A DNA stretch of 64,000 nt, from NCBI GenBank assembly GCA_013400975.1, contig WBMZ01003274.1:62001-126000 (forward strand), in the 5' to 3' direction. A program made the position numbers and the translations under genes. This DNA is from Atrichornis clamosus (lineage: Eukaryota > Chordata > Aves > Passeriformes > Menuridae). Shown here piece by piece: positions 12,085 to 24,865 of the stretch. Each line of letters begins with the position of its first letter. Position 1 is the first letter of the stretch. The notes under the pieces are model-generated. The model worked only from the letters and a program-made list of their open reading frames with translations. It had not been told where the DNA came from and made no database searches.

Positions 12085-12795
12085 AAGAAAATCAAAGTGG
12101 ACAAAGTAAGACTGACTGATGTCATCTACCTAGACTTCATCGGCCTAGCCTTCAACATGGTCCCACATGACATCCTCATCTACGTATTGGAGAGACGTGG
12201 ATTTGAAGGGTGGACTACTTAGTGGATAAGGAATGTGCTGGATGGATGCAGCCAGAGATTTGTGGTCAATGGGTCTATGTCCAGATGGAGGCCGGTGACG
12301 AGTGGTCCCTCAGAGGGCTTTCTTGGGAATGGTGGTGTTTAATATCTTTATCAAGCACAAAGTCATTGGGATTGAGTGCAACCTCAGCAAGTTTGCAGGT
12401 GACACAAAGCTGAGCGGTGCAGTTGACAAAACAGAAGGATGGGATACCATCCAGAGGGACATGGACACACTTGAGAAGTGGGCCCATGAGAACCTGATGA
12501 CAAGCAATGTACTCAAGTCAATCCCAGACATGAATACAGTGTGGGAGAAGAAATCATTGATAGCAGCCCTGCAGAGAAGGACTTTGGGGATTTTGTGGGT
12601 GAACAGCTGGACAAGAAGAAGAAGTTGTAGCTGCCCCATCTGTGGAAGTGTTCAAGGCCAGACGGGATGGGGCCCTGAGCAACCTGGTCAAGTGGGTGTC
12701 ATTTCTGCCTGTGCTGGTGTTAGGGGGGTGTGGTAAAACTAGGTAATCTTTAAGGTCCATTCCAATCCAAGCCTTCTTATGAATCTATAAAAGGC
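12085..12795 (+). mobile_element. CR1 LINE fragment (ORF2 reverse transcriptase to 3' end), internally deleted
   Basis: Translated in shifting frames, the segment follows the CR1 ORF2 order: DVIYLDF, then PHDIL, then LERRGFEGW, then [16 protein letters not shown], then a stretch ending SKFAGDTKLSGAVD. The last is the catalytic FADD block, with the first aspartate changed to glycine (F-A-G-D at 12392-12403). Then come IQRDMDTLEKWAHENLM and AALQRRTLGIL-like remnants. Near 12612-12632 the sequence jumps straight to the 3' region (CTGCCCCATCTGTGGAAGTG), so about half a kilobase of ORF2 C-terminus and 3' sequence is missing compared with the CR1 consensus as I remember it. It ends close to the usual CR1 tail (GGTCCATTCCAATCCAAGCC). 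Stops and frameshifts make it non-functional. Confidence 0.9.
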
Positions 12796-12979
12796 CAGCA
12801 TTAAAGGTTCCATGAGAAAATAAAAAAAATACTCTTTTATTTTTTTTACAGCAGTTATCTTCCAGACCTCCTCACACAAGACCTTGACCACAGAAAATAA
12901 AAACTATTTATGTTTTCTAAAACTTCCAAATACATCACTTGCTTAAACTGTTTTTTTATTAAAAGCTGCTGTTTAATTT

Positions 12980-13294
12980 TTTAGCTGCTAAACTGTATTC
13001 AAGGCGGTGAAAGTTAAATCTACTTTTTAACTTTGTTCCCATTAAAGATAATGTTTATTGTTAAATATTTGGATTTGTATTTATCTTGTAGTCAATTCAG
13101 ACACACGGTTTTAATTTTTTTCCACTTAGATGTGTGTTGATTTCTACTTTTTGATTTTACTGAATACTGTGATGTGCTAACATGTTCTTCTCTTATAGTC
13201 CTATTTCATATCTGACTATTACAGGAGCCACCTTCTATGCTGTAATTTCTGTGTATTTTTGTGTTATAGCTGCTCTGAATTTAGCTGCTAAACT
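12980..13294 (+). repeat. Pair of identical 15-mers exactly 300 bases apart
   Basis: TTTAGCTGCTAAACT occurs at 12980-12994 and again at 13280-13294. Each contains the odd-centred palindrome TTAGC-T-GCTAA. The intervening 285 bases are AT-rich with no other clear duplication. It may be a remnant of a repeat or coincidence in low-complexity sequence. Confidence 0.5.
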
Positions 13295-13310
13295 TTAGAC
13301 TTTAAAAAAT

Positions 13311-13345
13311 TGTGTATATATATATATATGCACACACACACACAC
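13311..13345 (+). repeat. Compound TA/CA microsatellite
   Basis: A TGTGTA start leads into an uninterrupted TA tract to about 13329, then GCACACACACACACAC to 13345. Alternating purine-pyrimidine tracts of this kind are length-polymorphic in vertebrates and can adopt non-B forms. No gene is close. Confidence 0.9.
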
Positions 13346-13689
13346 TTTAATGTTAGTTAATTTTTTTACATTTTGTGCCTTCCAAGACAGTCAAGAACCT
13401 GCAAGTTCTTGATATCACTACAGTGGCATCATTCAAAAGCTCATGGAGAATACTGAACCTCTATCTTCAACATGACACTATGGTCCAAACAGGAATGAAA
13501 TTGGACTTATATCCATCCTTTCAGCAATTACACACAGTGCAGCTCTTGTTTCTTTAAAATTTGCTTGTTAGGTCAAAAAAAGTTTGAGCCATAACTGCAG
13601 GAGTCCTTGAATTTTCCATGGTTTAGAGGAATTCGTCCTACAACTATGGCATGGAAACTAAGTACACCACTAACTATTATTCTTACACA

Positions 13690-13779
13690 GAATCAGAATC
13701 ATAGCACATTGAGAGTCAGCAGGGACCTTAAAGATCACCTAGTCCCAACCCCTCTGCCATGGGCAGGGACACCTCCCCC
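13690..13779 (-). mobile_element. Short CR1 LINE 3' end, inverted
   Basis: On the plus strand the words AATCAGAATCATAG, GGGACCTTAAAGATCACC, TAGTCCCAACCCC and TGCCATGGGCAGGGACACC appear in order. This is the reverse complement of a CR1 3' terminus with its tail repeat, so the element itself runs on the minus strand. Only about 90 bases survive, consistent with the severe 5' truncation usual for CR1. It faces the 3' end of the 12.1-12.8 kb copy about 0.9 kb away and appears to be a related, but not necessarily identical, subfamily. Confidence 0.9.
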
Positions 13780-13799
13780 TGCACCTGATGAATACATAA

Positions 13800-16700
13800 T
13801 GTATAAATAACTACATATAAAATATACTCTCATATACAAATAGATTAACCAAATTACTGGGTGATCATCCAGAAAATATAATACGTACTATCTTTAGGCA
13901 TGAATGTATATTTATGGTTATCAGAATAGATAATAGTGTCAGCTTTACAGTAAAAATACATGAAAAGTAACATGAAAGACTACTATCCTGGTAGCAATGG
14001 TTTGTAGACTTTTTTTCTTCCTTTTTAAGGAACACATGAAATTTTTAATCAAATTATCCACAGCTTCTGTTTTATGATAATTGCACTCAGCGGGGATTTC
14101 TGAGTTTACTGTATTGGAGAAAGTATCCTGTTATAAATTGTTGCTTAACTAAAAGAGTAAAGTAAAGCTCTAATAACTTTTGTTGTTGGCAGAAAACCAA
14201 AAAAATGCAGTATGTGTGGTTTAAGGATTGGCTGATATTTAATGCAAAAAACATAGGCATCATAAACAACCCCTGCTTAATTTTAATTGGATTTATTCTA
14301 TTTGAAATTGTGTACACAATTCCTATTGAAATACACAGCACAGGGTGAAACCAAAAGCGGCCACAAAAATAATGCACTATTTTATGATTTAACTCATGTA
14401 TCATACCATATCACCTCATTCATAGATCAATCAAAGCATTGTTTGCTAATGGGAAAGATTTTTCTGGATAGGAACCTATTACAGCAACACAGTGTTTTTG
14501 AGTTTATATTTTTTGACTACATAAAGCTAGGAACAATAAAATGTTTTGTCTAAATGCTTAATGAATTTAACAAAATATTTGTGATATTAGTCCACTAAAG
14601 TGTTTCCCAGTATTTATCTTATTTTTTTCCTGCTTAAAGGTAGATGAGTTTTTCTAAAAAAACCCTCTTTAACTTCTCGTTTCTCCTGAAACTAGAGAAT
14701 GATAGCCTCATTATTACATTTAGTGCAGAGGAAGAAACAGAGCTTGAGACTAGTAGATTAACATACTCTTTATTTAGAAAAAGGAAATTGCCTTAGAAAG
14801 GATTTGAAACTTAATAAATCAGTTTCAAGAATAAAGCAGAACCCTTTATTGTTGTGCCACAAAGCTTCTTAAGGATATACTGATGTATTTCTACTGTCTA
14901 CATGCAAAAAAATGTGAACTGAAATGGTGATTATAATAGCAGAGAAACACTTTTTTTTGAATATTCAAATAGGTAGTTTTAACCAGGAACCTGTCAACAT
15001 CTATTTCCAATCATCCTGTGGAAACCTAACTGTGACAGATGGCATCCAGCCTGACTGATGTGAATTTTACCTGCTGTAGATTCACTGATGATTTAAATCA
15101 CTGATACGTATCTCAGTGTGCTTCTACATACATATCTTAGCTTATCTTTCCTTATCTTGAGTTATACTTTTTATAAAAAGCCCTACTCTTATGGCATGGT
15201 AATGATGGTATAGTACAAATATTTTATACTAGAACATTTTACTTCTTACTTTTTTTTTTTTTCCATTTAATTTCTAGGCAGAATTTATGACCTCTCTGGA
15301 CATTTCAGTTCTTCTAGGTGAACACCTCTCATCCCTCTGAACCCTCTCTGAAGAGGCCTTGACACAGCTACAGCATTCAGCCCATTTTCTATTGCTCTAT
15401 TTCATTTTTCCACTTTCTCATTTTCTTGAAGGAATTTTAATTCCTTTTATTTCATTTTTAGACAGAGTATTTTCATTTGCTTCTCACTTGATATTCTGCT
15501 ACAGCAAGTAAGTCTTTCCCTTCTCCATCTACACATTCTCCTACTCATTACCATGCTGTCGATGTTCAGCATTCCTCCCTCACCTCACACACATGGAGGT
15601 GCTATCTCTTGTTCGCCTCCTTTGATTGCAACAGTCATGAAAGTGCTAGAGCAGGAAGGATGCCAGCATTTTAACTACTGTGTTGTCTAAACCTGAGCAG
15701 ATGGTCTTCTAATCTCCTAGGAAGAGGAGGCTTAAATGTGTGATAGATAAATTCTTTGAGGTGAATTTGTAGAAAAATGGAGGGTTCTGAAATACATGGT
15801 GCACTGAGGGCAACGTTTTGAGGGGACACTGAGAGGTACTTTTACTTTTATTCCTCCCTTTGTTTGGAATTTCACTCTGAAATTTAGCCATTGCAAAGGT
15901 GAGGCTTTGGCCATTTTAATTTCACATAAGCCTGATTATTGTACAGCCAGGACGGATAGCACTTCATCCTTCCTACTTAAAATCATAGAAGCTTTCCTCA
16001 CTAAATATGGTCCATCTCCCAATGTCACTGGTGTGTAACCTCTCTCCTAGGGTTCCTCTCAGCAAGGACTGCTTTTGACGTAACATGATTGTGTAAACTT
16101 GCCTCAATGCTAAGTTCTGAGAAAGAGCTGTGAAAAAGTACTAAGCTAGAAAAAAAAAGGGTAGAATGATAGGCAGAGGTAAGTTTGTTGAGACAGGGAT
16201 AGTTGGCAAAACAAGACAACTACACTGACATGTAGACAAAAACACTGACATGAGAAAGTATAAAGATGGCATGTCAGCAGCACTGAGGATTAGCAAAGGA
16301 GACTGACCCTTTCACACCTGCCATCAAGCTATCTGGCCAGCACAAACTTTCTGCATGATTTACAGAGGATTTAAAGTATATTAATACTTATTCTCCTTTC
16401 TTCTTCTTTTTTTTTTTTCTTGGTCCAGATTATCTGTTTTGCGTAATAGCCAAAAATAACTGTTTTATACTCTTCCATGTGTACATCCTTCCTGCAGCGT
16501 CTTTGTTCATGGTAAAAGTTATCCAAACACAGTGGCACTGAGAAGGCAAGTTACAGACATCAGTGGAGCAAAGGCATCAGCCCATCAGTCAAGACAAAAT
16601 GTCAGGTGGTGATTAACCAGCGAGATTTACATAATAGCAACTGAGTAGGAAGCTTCTCCCTAGAAATAAACATCACTGAGAAAAATTTGGACCATAAAAA

Positions 16701-18670
16701 TTCTTAATATATGTAAATTTAGAGCTGAACACTTCCCTATCATTCTTCTCTCAGTGATCACTAGACCACTATGCCACTAGTACAGAAACCAGAGCTTTGC
16801 ATTAAGGAAACAAAGAAGAAAGAAATAATGTACTTCATCAATTCCATTAATTGACTGATATGAACCCTCCTTGCCTCAATCAAAAAATACTGATGCAACA
16901 TGAAAAGGAAAATACATTTTCCCATTGCAGTCATATTGTACCTTAATTATAAGACTCTGGATTCAGAAATTTCTAGGCAGAAGTTTTTCCCTCCTATATT
17001 TGATATATCATCATCCATGATGATTCAGTGAGACACTTTCACCCACAAGTCCACAGATGAAATTCTCTCTGTTAGTAGCAAAAACAGAACTCCCTTTCAC
17101 TCAAATTTTACAAGTCAGACAACCACATTGATCTATGAACTTCTAAGTATTTGATCAATTCTTTTTCAAGTATATTGCAAATAATGGAGGTTTGTGCCAG
17201 GCAGAATTGTACAATGACTGAGACAGATTTCAGTAGGATGCATCTGTTTTAGCACTTGCTAGTAGCTCCTGCCCTTGCATCCTTGAATAGATCTGAAATA
17301 ATTAGACTGGTATTAAATCACATTATGGCTTTGACTCTTCTTTCTCTCATTAAGGGATGTTCTTTTTTGAGGTAGCCAGATGTAACAAAACCTTTTGCAT
17401 TTTAGGAGACAAATGTACCCAAATGAACATCTGTGACTGAAAAATGAAAACAATCAGAAAAAAAATGTTTGTGCCCTCTTTGAATCACAAGTCAATATCT
17501 ACAAAGCCTTGAAATTAACCAATTAAGACTGAATGGAACTTTTATTTCTTGTATCACATAATATTTCCCATGAGGTTGTTTCCTGAGATTTAAAACTTTA
17601 CAATTAAAAAACACTGCATATACTACTTCCATTTGCTATTTAATATATGTCAGGATCTGCCTCTAGAAAGAGAATATACCCATAAAATGGCAAATCATTT
17701 TTGTAACAGTCTGATAGAATTTAGACAATTTTAAGTGGTTTTCTCCATTTGTGATCTAGGTTTGTCCAAATACTTTGGATATTTTAAAATTTATTATATC
17801 ACAGTATAGATTTAAAATAAGAAATTTATATGGCTACATGCAGAAATACATGTTTCTGGTACAACAATAACAGTGAGTTTTTTAACATTCTAGTGTTTTC
17901 TAACAAAATTTGAGGCCAAAATGCAGGTCAAAAGTTTTCATACTACATGTTTGTTTCATAATGATTGTTATTGAAAGGACAAGAGGGAAGGAACAGGGAA
18001 CAAAGAATAAGAAGGAGATGTTTGACGTCTTTTCATAAGCAGTGTTGAATAAAAATGGGAGTTCAAGCAGTTCCTCAGGATGTCAGATGGAGAGCAGATA
18101 TGTGGAAAGATCACAACGGATGCAGTGTCTGATTGTTTGCATCAAGAGGAATAGTTTGAGAGGGAAAATGCACAGCTGGTATGAGCAGTTGAGGCAGTTC
18201 AAAACAGGGGCATACAGGAGGAACAGGGGTTGTAGGGCCTTAAGCATAAGGAAACAGATACAGTAGGGATCCATACTGAGGCAGGATTCCTCTTTCTGCA
18301 TTCTTTAGAGAAATGAGAAATCCTAGTGACAACTTTCCCATGTTCTTGAACACCTTGAAAATCTCCTAAATAAATCACGGGTGAGTCAATGTAATTCCAC
18401 ATCGTAAGATTTTTTTTTTTAACTCTACTTTACTTTTTAAACTTGAGAAATCTGAGACAAAAGAAACTCACACTGCCTTACAGAAATGCTATTTACTTCT
18501 GAAAGTCAAATACACGAGCCTTATGTAACAAAATAAGTAAGATTGGACTTACTGCCTTAGTTTAGATCCTTTCTGTGTTTAATTGTATGATCTATTTTGT
18601 TTTCCACTCATCAGGATACTGGATAGCCTCAAAATCTTTCTGATTTTTATATTCACAGCATTCTTGTGAA
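13800..18670. other. AT-rich non-coding stretch
   Basis: I see no gene here. Content includes poly-T runs (15250-15263, 16405-16420) and ordinary AT-rich sequence. The open frames, including a 105-codon minus-strand frame at 14087-14404, show no motif, no convincing splice context and low-complexity hydrophobic composition, so they are left uncalled. Confidence 0.6.
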
Positions 18671-18671
18671 G

Positions 18672-19212
18672 CTCTACTCAGCACTGGCAGGGCCACACCT
18701 GTAGTGAGTACTGTGTCCACTTCTGAGCTGCACAGGACAACAGAGATGTGGAGCTACTAAAGAAAGTCCTCTGAAGGACCACAAAGATGACTAAGGGATT
18801 GGAGCATACCTCATATGAGGAAAGACTGAAGAAGCTGAGGTTGTTTAGCCTGGAGAAAAAAAATCTTGGTGGGGGTCTCATAAATATGTACAAATATCCA
18901 AAGAAAGTAAGTAAAGAAGATGGAGTCAGGCTCTTTTCAGTTGTGCCCAGCGACAGGATGAAAGGCAACAGGCACAAATCAAAACAGAGGAAGCTCAGAG
19001 GAAACAGAGAGTCAGGAAAGACTTTTTATCTGTGAGGGTGAGCAAGCACCAGCAGAGTTTGCCCAGAGAGATAGTGGCATCTTTATCCTTGGAGAAATTT
19101 GAAAGCCATCTGGACATGATTCTGGACAATCGGCCTTTCCTGAACAAGAAGGCTTGCACCAAATGCCCTCCAGAGGTCCATTCTGACCTCAACCATCTGT
19201 GACTCTGTGTGA
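18672..19212 (+). mobile_element. CR1 LINE 3' end (ORF2 C-terminus plus 3' region)
   Basis: The order of words matches the CR1 ORF2 C-terminal region: TGTGTCCACTTCTG, then ACCACAAAGATGACTAAGGG, then TTGGAGCATACCTCATATGAGG (encoding a GLEHTSYEERLKKL-like peptide), then CTCTTTTCAGTTGTGCCCAG. These are followed by the 3' words TGCCCAGAGAGATAGTGGCA, CCAGAGGTCCATTCTGACCT, CAACCATCTGTGACTCTGTG. It ends at a degenerate tail near 19212. The piece is about 540 bases and 5'-truncated. An open frame at 18787-19035 is simply the surviving ORF2 C-terminus. It is of the same general subfamily as the 47.8-49.3 kb copy. Confidence 0.9.
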
Positions 19213-19460
19213 GAATAGTAGCTCATAGTTTTTCTCATTTCTGCATTTAAAAATCTCAGCAGTAAGGATGGGATTTAGACCACTTAAATTCACCAGATAT
19301 CTTCCAGTCTGACCTGGAATTATTCTTAGGCACTACAGGTTAGCTATATTTGACCCTCTTCTGTTCATGTAAGAAGCTGAAATTAGAGTAAGTAGAACTT
19401 TTGCACCTTAATATCAATATAATATGCTTTATATTCCCATTTTGTAGGCCTTAGATAAAA

Positions 19461-19528
19461 TTGAAGGGGGGAGGATGTTTTTTGCTTTTTTGGGCTTGGG
19501 TTTTTGTTTGTTTGGGTTTGTTTGTTTT
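19461..19528 (+). repeat. G/T-rich low-complexity tract with GTTT units
   Basis: The plus strand is almost only G and T here, with GGGGGG at the start, a TTTTTT-GGGC-TTGGG section and tandem TTTG units (TTTGTTTGTTTGGG). A similar tract occurs at 34833-34920. Strand-asymmetric simple sequence like this expands by slippage and has no gene next to it. Confidence 0.75.
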
Positions 19529-22092
19529 AATTTCTTGTGCCATTACCTTTCCCATTTGCTCTCTGAATTCCCTCTTATCCCTCATTCTCCCACTGCTGCT
19601 TCCCAGAGTCTCCCCAGCCCCTTGCTGCCACTTGTCAACTGGCAGGGAGAAGAAGTAGGTAGATCCCAGGGCTCTGTTTCTCTCCTGTTGAGGACAACCC
19701 CGTGTCCTAATTCTGTCATGCATACCATGAGCTCACTATCACTGCTTATTATAAACTGTAGATGTGCACGTAGACTCGTAATGAGAACCTTCAGAACCTA
19801 AAGGTTTTCATAAAGGTGGACCAATTTTTAGAGATGCTGCACCTCGGCAGCTCCCACTGACCTCAGTGATGGCCTTTTTGTTAAAAGGTCTGCACAGTAC
19901 ACTTTTAAAGCCAAACATACAAGAGAACATCTAAAAAGAAGGTGAGTGGCCTTATAAACACAGCAAAATAACTAAAGGGAATGACAATATTACCAACTGA
20001 TTTAGACTTCATTTTCTGAAATAATATTGGTGGTTTGAAGTTAAACAGTGAGTGTGCAAAACCTTAATTATTACAGACATACCACCAATAAATTAACATG
20101 CATTTATACCTATATGTTTCCATCAATCTACCTTTAGTAAAGTCATCTGTCTCCGCTATTTGACACTTGCTATTTATGATTTTATGCCTTGATTAAAATG
20201 TGCATGTTCAGCCAGATATGGTATTTTGATAGAATCTCTGCCACAATAATAAAGATCTTGTACTACAATTTACTATAGTTGCTTGTCACATTTTTCAAAT
20301 AGCAGATATTTAGGGCTGACTAACTCTAAATTGCCTGTTGAAACAACACTAAGCATGGAGCCCACAATCTTAATTTAGGTCCCCAAGTTAGATACCAGAA
20401 GTAGATGGTGTGAATACCCCCCTCAGAGAACAAGCCATAAAAAGGAACAGCAGCTATGTATAGAATGCAGGGAAGACTAATATAAATGTCCTGAACAAAA
20501 ATGCTGTATGTCTATATTTGGCAAGTGAAAGCTTGTTCCAGAGACTTGCTCACACACTGCAACTCCAGTGAGATCTTCAAGAGAAGCTCTGCACCCCCGA
20601 GCACTGGGCCTTAAAAGATCGAGCATTTCTGTCTGCTGCCATGCTCCACCTTGCCTGATCTCAAGTGAAGTTATTACAAGAACAGGGATTACACATCATT
20701 TCCCTCTACAGTACTTTGAATTATTTAATCAACGTGCTTTATTCCACAAGCTGTTCTAGCCATGCTTGTGAGGGTTTAAATCAGAAGATTGCACTGTTAC
20801 ATGAGCAATCCTTGGAGGAGCAAAGTGCTTCGCTGTATTCTCTGTGGCAACAGTTAGAAAAATGCTATATACTTCTAAGAGCCATAGCACAAATGATGAC
20901 TCCTAGTCTGACATATTATTCTAATATTCTCCCAAGTTTCATTATGATGTCATGTTGATCATACTGCTGTTAGTAAATTTTGGAACAGCTCACTTCTTGC
21001 TGGCAGGTAGACTAAAGGAAGATACAGCTACAGCTGATATGAGACATCTGTCATTACAACTGTCAGGAAGATAAATACAAAAGAGGTTTACTAGCCAGAC
21101 AAAATTTCCCAGAATTTTTAGCTTCTATGCTGTGTCTCTTAACATTATTATTAGCATTACAAAGGATACTTCAATTATGAACATGAAATGATATTTTTTT
21201 AAAGTAAAACAATTGTAAAAAAGGATATACACTTCTTTCTTATTCTAACAGTGTCATTACAGTCCTTCTCTTACACCATCAACATTAGAGACCATTTTCA
21301 ACTTCTAATTCTGCAGCCCATACTAGTATTTATAAAACAGTCGCGTGAGTATTTTGATAGTGAAAGTAATATATTTTTAGCTTCTTAAAAAAGATTTTTA
21401 ATTCCACTGTACAATTTACTTATAATTATTTCCTTTAAAACTGAAACATTTACTGTAAGTTAATTATTGCTTTCTAATGTTTAGCAATTTCAATTGCTTA
21501 AAAAACAAACCTTACCATGTCTTTCAACATTTATTTTCAAAACAAGAATGCAGTCTAAAAGGGAGACACAGAAATTACAAACTAACTTGTGATGCTAATT
21601 TAAAGCCAATTTATTTCAACATTAGTCCCAGAACTTCAGGACAGGACCCTATTATTTGGGTTCAATTTAGATTATCAAATTTTAAGTGGTTTTCAATTCA
21701 ATATTTAGGGACTGTTCCAAAGAACCTCTTTAACTAAATCAGAGGTCATATATAAAACCGTTTGTTTTGGAACATTTCTATGAAGAGATTGTAACCTTCT
21801 GAATTGGCCTGAATCCTCTTAAAAGAGAAAATAATAAATGCAATAAGGGGCAGGCCCATAAATGGTGTGTGCATTTTTGGACAGTTAAGAAACAAATGGC
21901 TTGTAATTCTGGCTAAGCAGAAGGAAAGCAAGCAAACAACCAGATCTGTGAAGAGGATGAGCCATAGTTTCCTTGCTGTGCCCGCCAGACACACAGCATT
22001 TTCATCCAGCAGCAGCGGTTCACATCAGTATCACAGGCTCTGCTATTTAGTCCCATAATTGCCATTGCCTTCCTCCATGATACCAAGAAAAT

Positions 22093-22220
22093 GACTTAAT
22101 TTCTCTCACACTAGGTATCACCTCCTGTAAAATGAGTTGACAGTTATACATATCTCTCTAATGTCAGGAGAATAATTTTGTAAAATATTCTGAGATCGAT
22201 TGTAAAAAGTTCTAAAAATG
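22093..22220 (+). repeat. Probable ancient MIR/L2-type repeat relic
   Basis: The words GACTTAATTTCTCTCACACT, ACCTCCTGTAAAATGAG, TATACATATCTC, then TTTGTAAAATATTCTGAGATCG and TTGTAAAAAGTTCTAAAAATG follow the order of an old amniote retroposon tail (CTGTAAAATGGG... then TGTAAAGCGCTTTGAGATC... then AAAGCGCTATA-like). Similarity is by eye and degenerate. I take it as an ancient SINE or LINE tail, with the exact family undetermined. Confidence 0.35.
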
Positions 22221-23094
22221 TTTTATTGTATACCAGTATACAGACAGGAAGAGTTTCAGACATCCTAGTTGCAGGGTTTGATAAAGGTATAACGTAAGAC
22301 AAAGGTTGTATCTGATTTCTGTGTTGTGTATTGATGATGTTTTTAAGAAATGACAATTTGAATACTTTCAGCAAAGTGTCACCCTCTGGACCATGTCAAT
22401 CTGTCACCATTCATCGTGAGAAAAAGATCTCCATTCTCTGCCATTTCCCAGGAAATTTTTTTAAAAATTAAATTGGAATTGTTTTTTGTTTTTCTTGTTA
22501 GTGCAGGAAACAGAAAATTAAGTACTTAAGATATCCAGGATTTCTCAAAACATGATGAGATTTCAGCATCAAGGAATTAATCTGCCTGGAATATATTTTT
22601 CTTTCCTTAATGACGTCCAACAAAATGAACAGTTCACCCCTACCTGGTCTTCAGTATCACCTTCCAGGGTTTTCAGGTATTAGCTTTAGAAATTGATTTC
22701 TCTGATGGTGTCTTGGCCAAGATACAGTTTTTCATAAATTCCTAGCTCATAAACCCAAAACAACCTCAGCAATCATTATTCCTTAGATTTCAGGGCTTCC
22801 CTGAGGTTAGTTCTTGTCCAAATCACATGTTGATCAGAACAAATGATTGTTACCTACAACCTCAGTATTGCCACTGAAAATCTTATTTTAGCTTTTATTT
22901 TGTAAAGAGAATACATAGAGCTTCCTCAGTCTTTTAATGTATATTTGGCTTTTCACTTGCTTAAATATTTTATGAAATTTCTCTGTACTCTTTCTGTATC
23001 AATATTTTTCATGTAGTTTTCAGATGGGCATAGGATCACTGGGAAAATTTATCAACACTACAGATTGAAGCAATGGAAGGACTTTACCTATGGA

Positions 23095-23141
23095 TTGATA
23101 TAGGTCTGTGCACCTTAAGGTGACTGATACAGGTCTGTGCA
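23095..23141 (+). repeat. Imperfect 29-base tandem duplication
   Basis: TTGATATAGGTCTGTGCA at 23095-23112 recurs as CTGATACAGGTCTGTGCA at 23124-23141, 29 bases on, with two differences. A small local duplication without a gene. Confidence 0.75.
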
Positions 23142-24840
23142 TAAAGTCTGAGGACCTTATTTGGATTTTGCCACTGTACTTTCTATAAAGTACTATTTCA
23201 TCATTTATCAGTACTCTAATTTCTGTGTCAACTGAAAACTTTTTTTATATATATTTTTTCACTATATACTAGCTAAAATGAGACTGGCCTCTGCAGAACA
23301 GCAAAAGATTTCTTCTACATGTTCATTTGAGATGTGTTATCTAGACAGTACTTAACCCTTTTGATTCACTGGTAAATTTTTATTCTCCCATTTTTCATAA
23401 AAAAATAATTAACAAAGCTAAATCTTTGTCTTACATTATTTTAAATATAAAATACAAATAATATTTATCAAAAGGATTTGTCATATTAAAATGAGACTTT
23501 GTTTGAAGGGAATAATTTTTCTTTACTCTTTCTGATTGTCTTTTATTATATCAACCTTGGTTGGTAGTTTCTTAATTGAGGTCCATTTACTGTTGTATTG
23601 CTTTTCCTGTAAGTATATATTGGTTGCCTTATTTACTCTTCTTAGGTAATAACAGCAATTATCCTCCATGCTTAAGGAATTTCTCTAGTTGTTCCAAGGA
23701 AAAATCACTAGCAATAATCCAGAGAGATCCTTGATTTCAAGGCTCCTGGACACATGTAACTACTGAAGGTAACTTGAAATTGTTTAACTTCAGTAGCTTC
23801 TGTTTAACCTCTAGTTACAATTGAAGCAGAAAATGCTTTTCCTCATCCTGTAATGTAACTAGTGCATTTGGCTTTTTCCCCAGAACAGAAATACTTATTG
23901 AACTGGTTTTTCTCTTATTCTTCAGAATTATTACTCTGCTCAACAATTTCCATTCTGAGTGATGTGCATTCTAAAATCATACCTGCATCATAATGAAACT
24001 ACAGTCCGGAGAGATTTATGTTAACTCATAAAGTTATGCAGTTTCAGATATTTTGAGTCAAACCCCATGAACCTTAGTGCATCTTTGGGAAGTAATGAAT
24101 ATTCCCTGTATGACAGATAATCCTTATTGATAATCAGTATCTCAGCAATCAATATTGCTGGGAAATTAAGAAGTCTTAAATAAGTTTGTTTACATATGCA
24201 CATGCATGCACACAACACATGCAGAGTCACTTTCTTTTTATACCTGTGACTGAAGAAACTGAGCTCTCGCCTAAAAATATCTTTCAAAAGACTTCAAAGA
24301 GCTTAGAATTTTTTACAAGAAGTACACAGATGTCCCCATTTTCCTTCCATATGCTGGGGAGATGTGAATAATTAAAGTTCAATTCATAGATGTATAGCAC
24401 CTAATGCAAATATTCTCAGTCATTATTTTGATTTTATAGTAGTATTGCATTTGCAATAGACACATGTAAAGGATTACATGAAGTGCAGGGCTCTAGAGAC
24501 ATTGGAGTATGAAAAACAAATGATTCTCATCAGGATATGTCGAAAGCATCAACACATTTATAATATCAAAGAAACACCTGATATTAACTTGAAATAAGAA
24601 TAAAATAAGAAATAGACAACATTCAAATGTCTCTAGGAAATGCAATGCCATACAATTTAGAAGAAAACTAGGATAGATAACAATAGCTGAAAGCCAGAGT
24701 GGTTTGGGATGCACCTGTGCAAAGAGGTTTTTTCAGGTTGCTAAATATAGGAGATACATTCATGCTTGACATAATAAAAGATCAGACCTTTTACTTCAAA
24801 GAATCAAAGAGGTATAAATAGGAAGAGAGAAAAATAGAAG

Positions 24841-24865
24841 TGTGTATGTATGTGTGCGCATGTGG
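24841..24865 (+). repeat. Short TG/TA-rich microsatellite
   Basis: A 25-base alternating pyrimidine-purine tract (TGTGTATGTATGTGTGCGCA...) includes one GCGC step. It is short and probably a minor polymorphic locus. Confidence 0.7.

Noticed and set aside
12302..12760. Plus- and minus-strand frames of up to 144 codons
   Set aside because: The plus frame is the broken CR1 ORF2; the minus frames are its shadows.
14087..14404. 105-codon minus-strand frame
   Set aside because: Hydrophobic, AT-driven composition with no start context, splice sites or family.
24021..24287. Minus-strand frame with an acceptor-like TTAATTTCCCAG
   Set aside because: No acceptable donor and no family; the acceptor alone is not enough.
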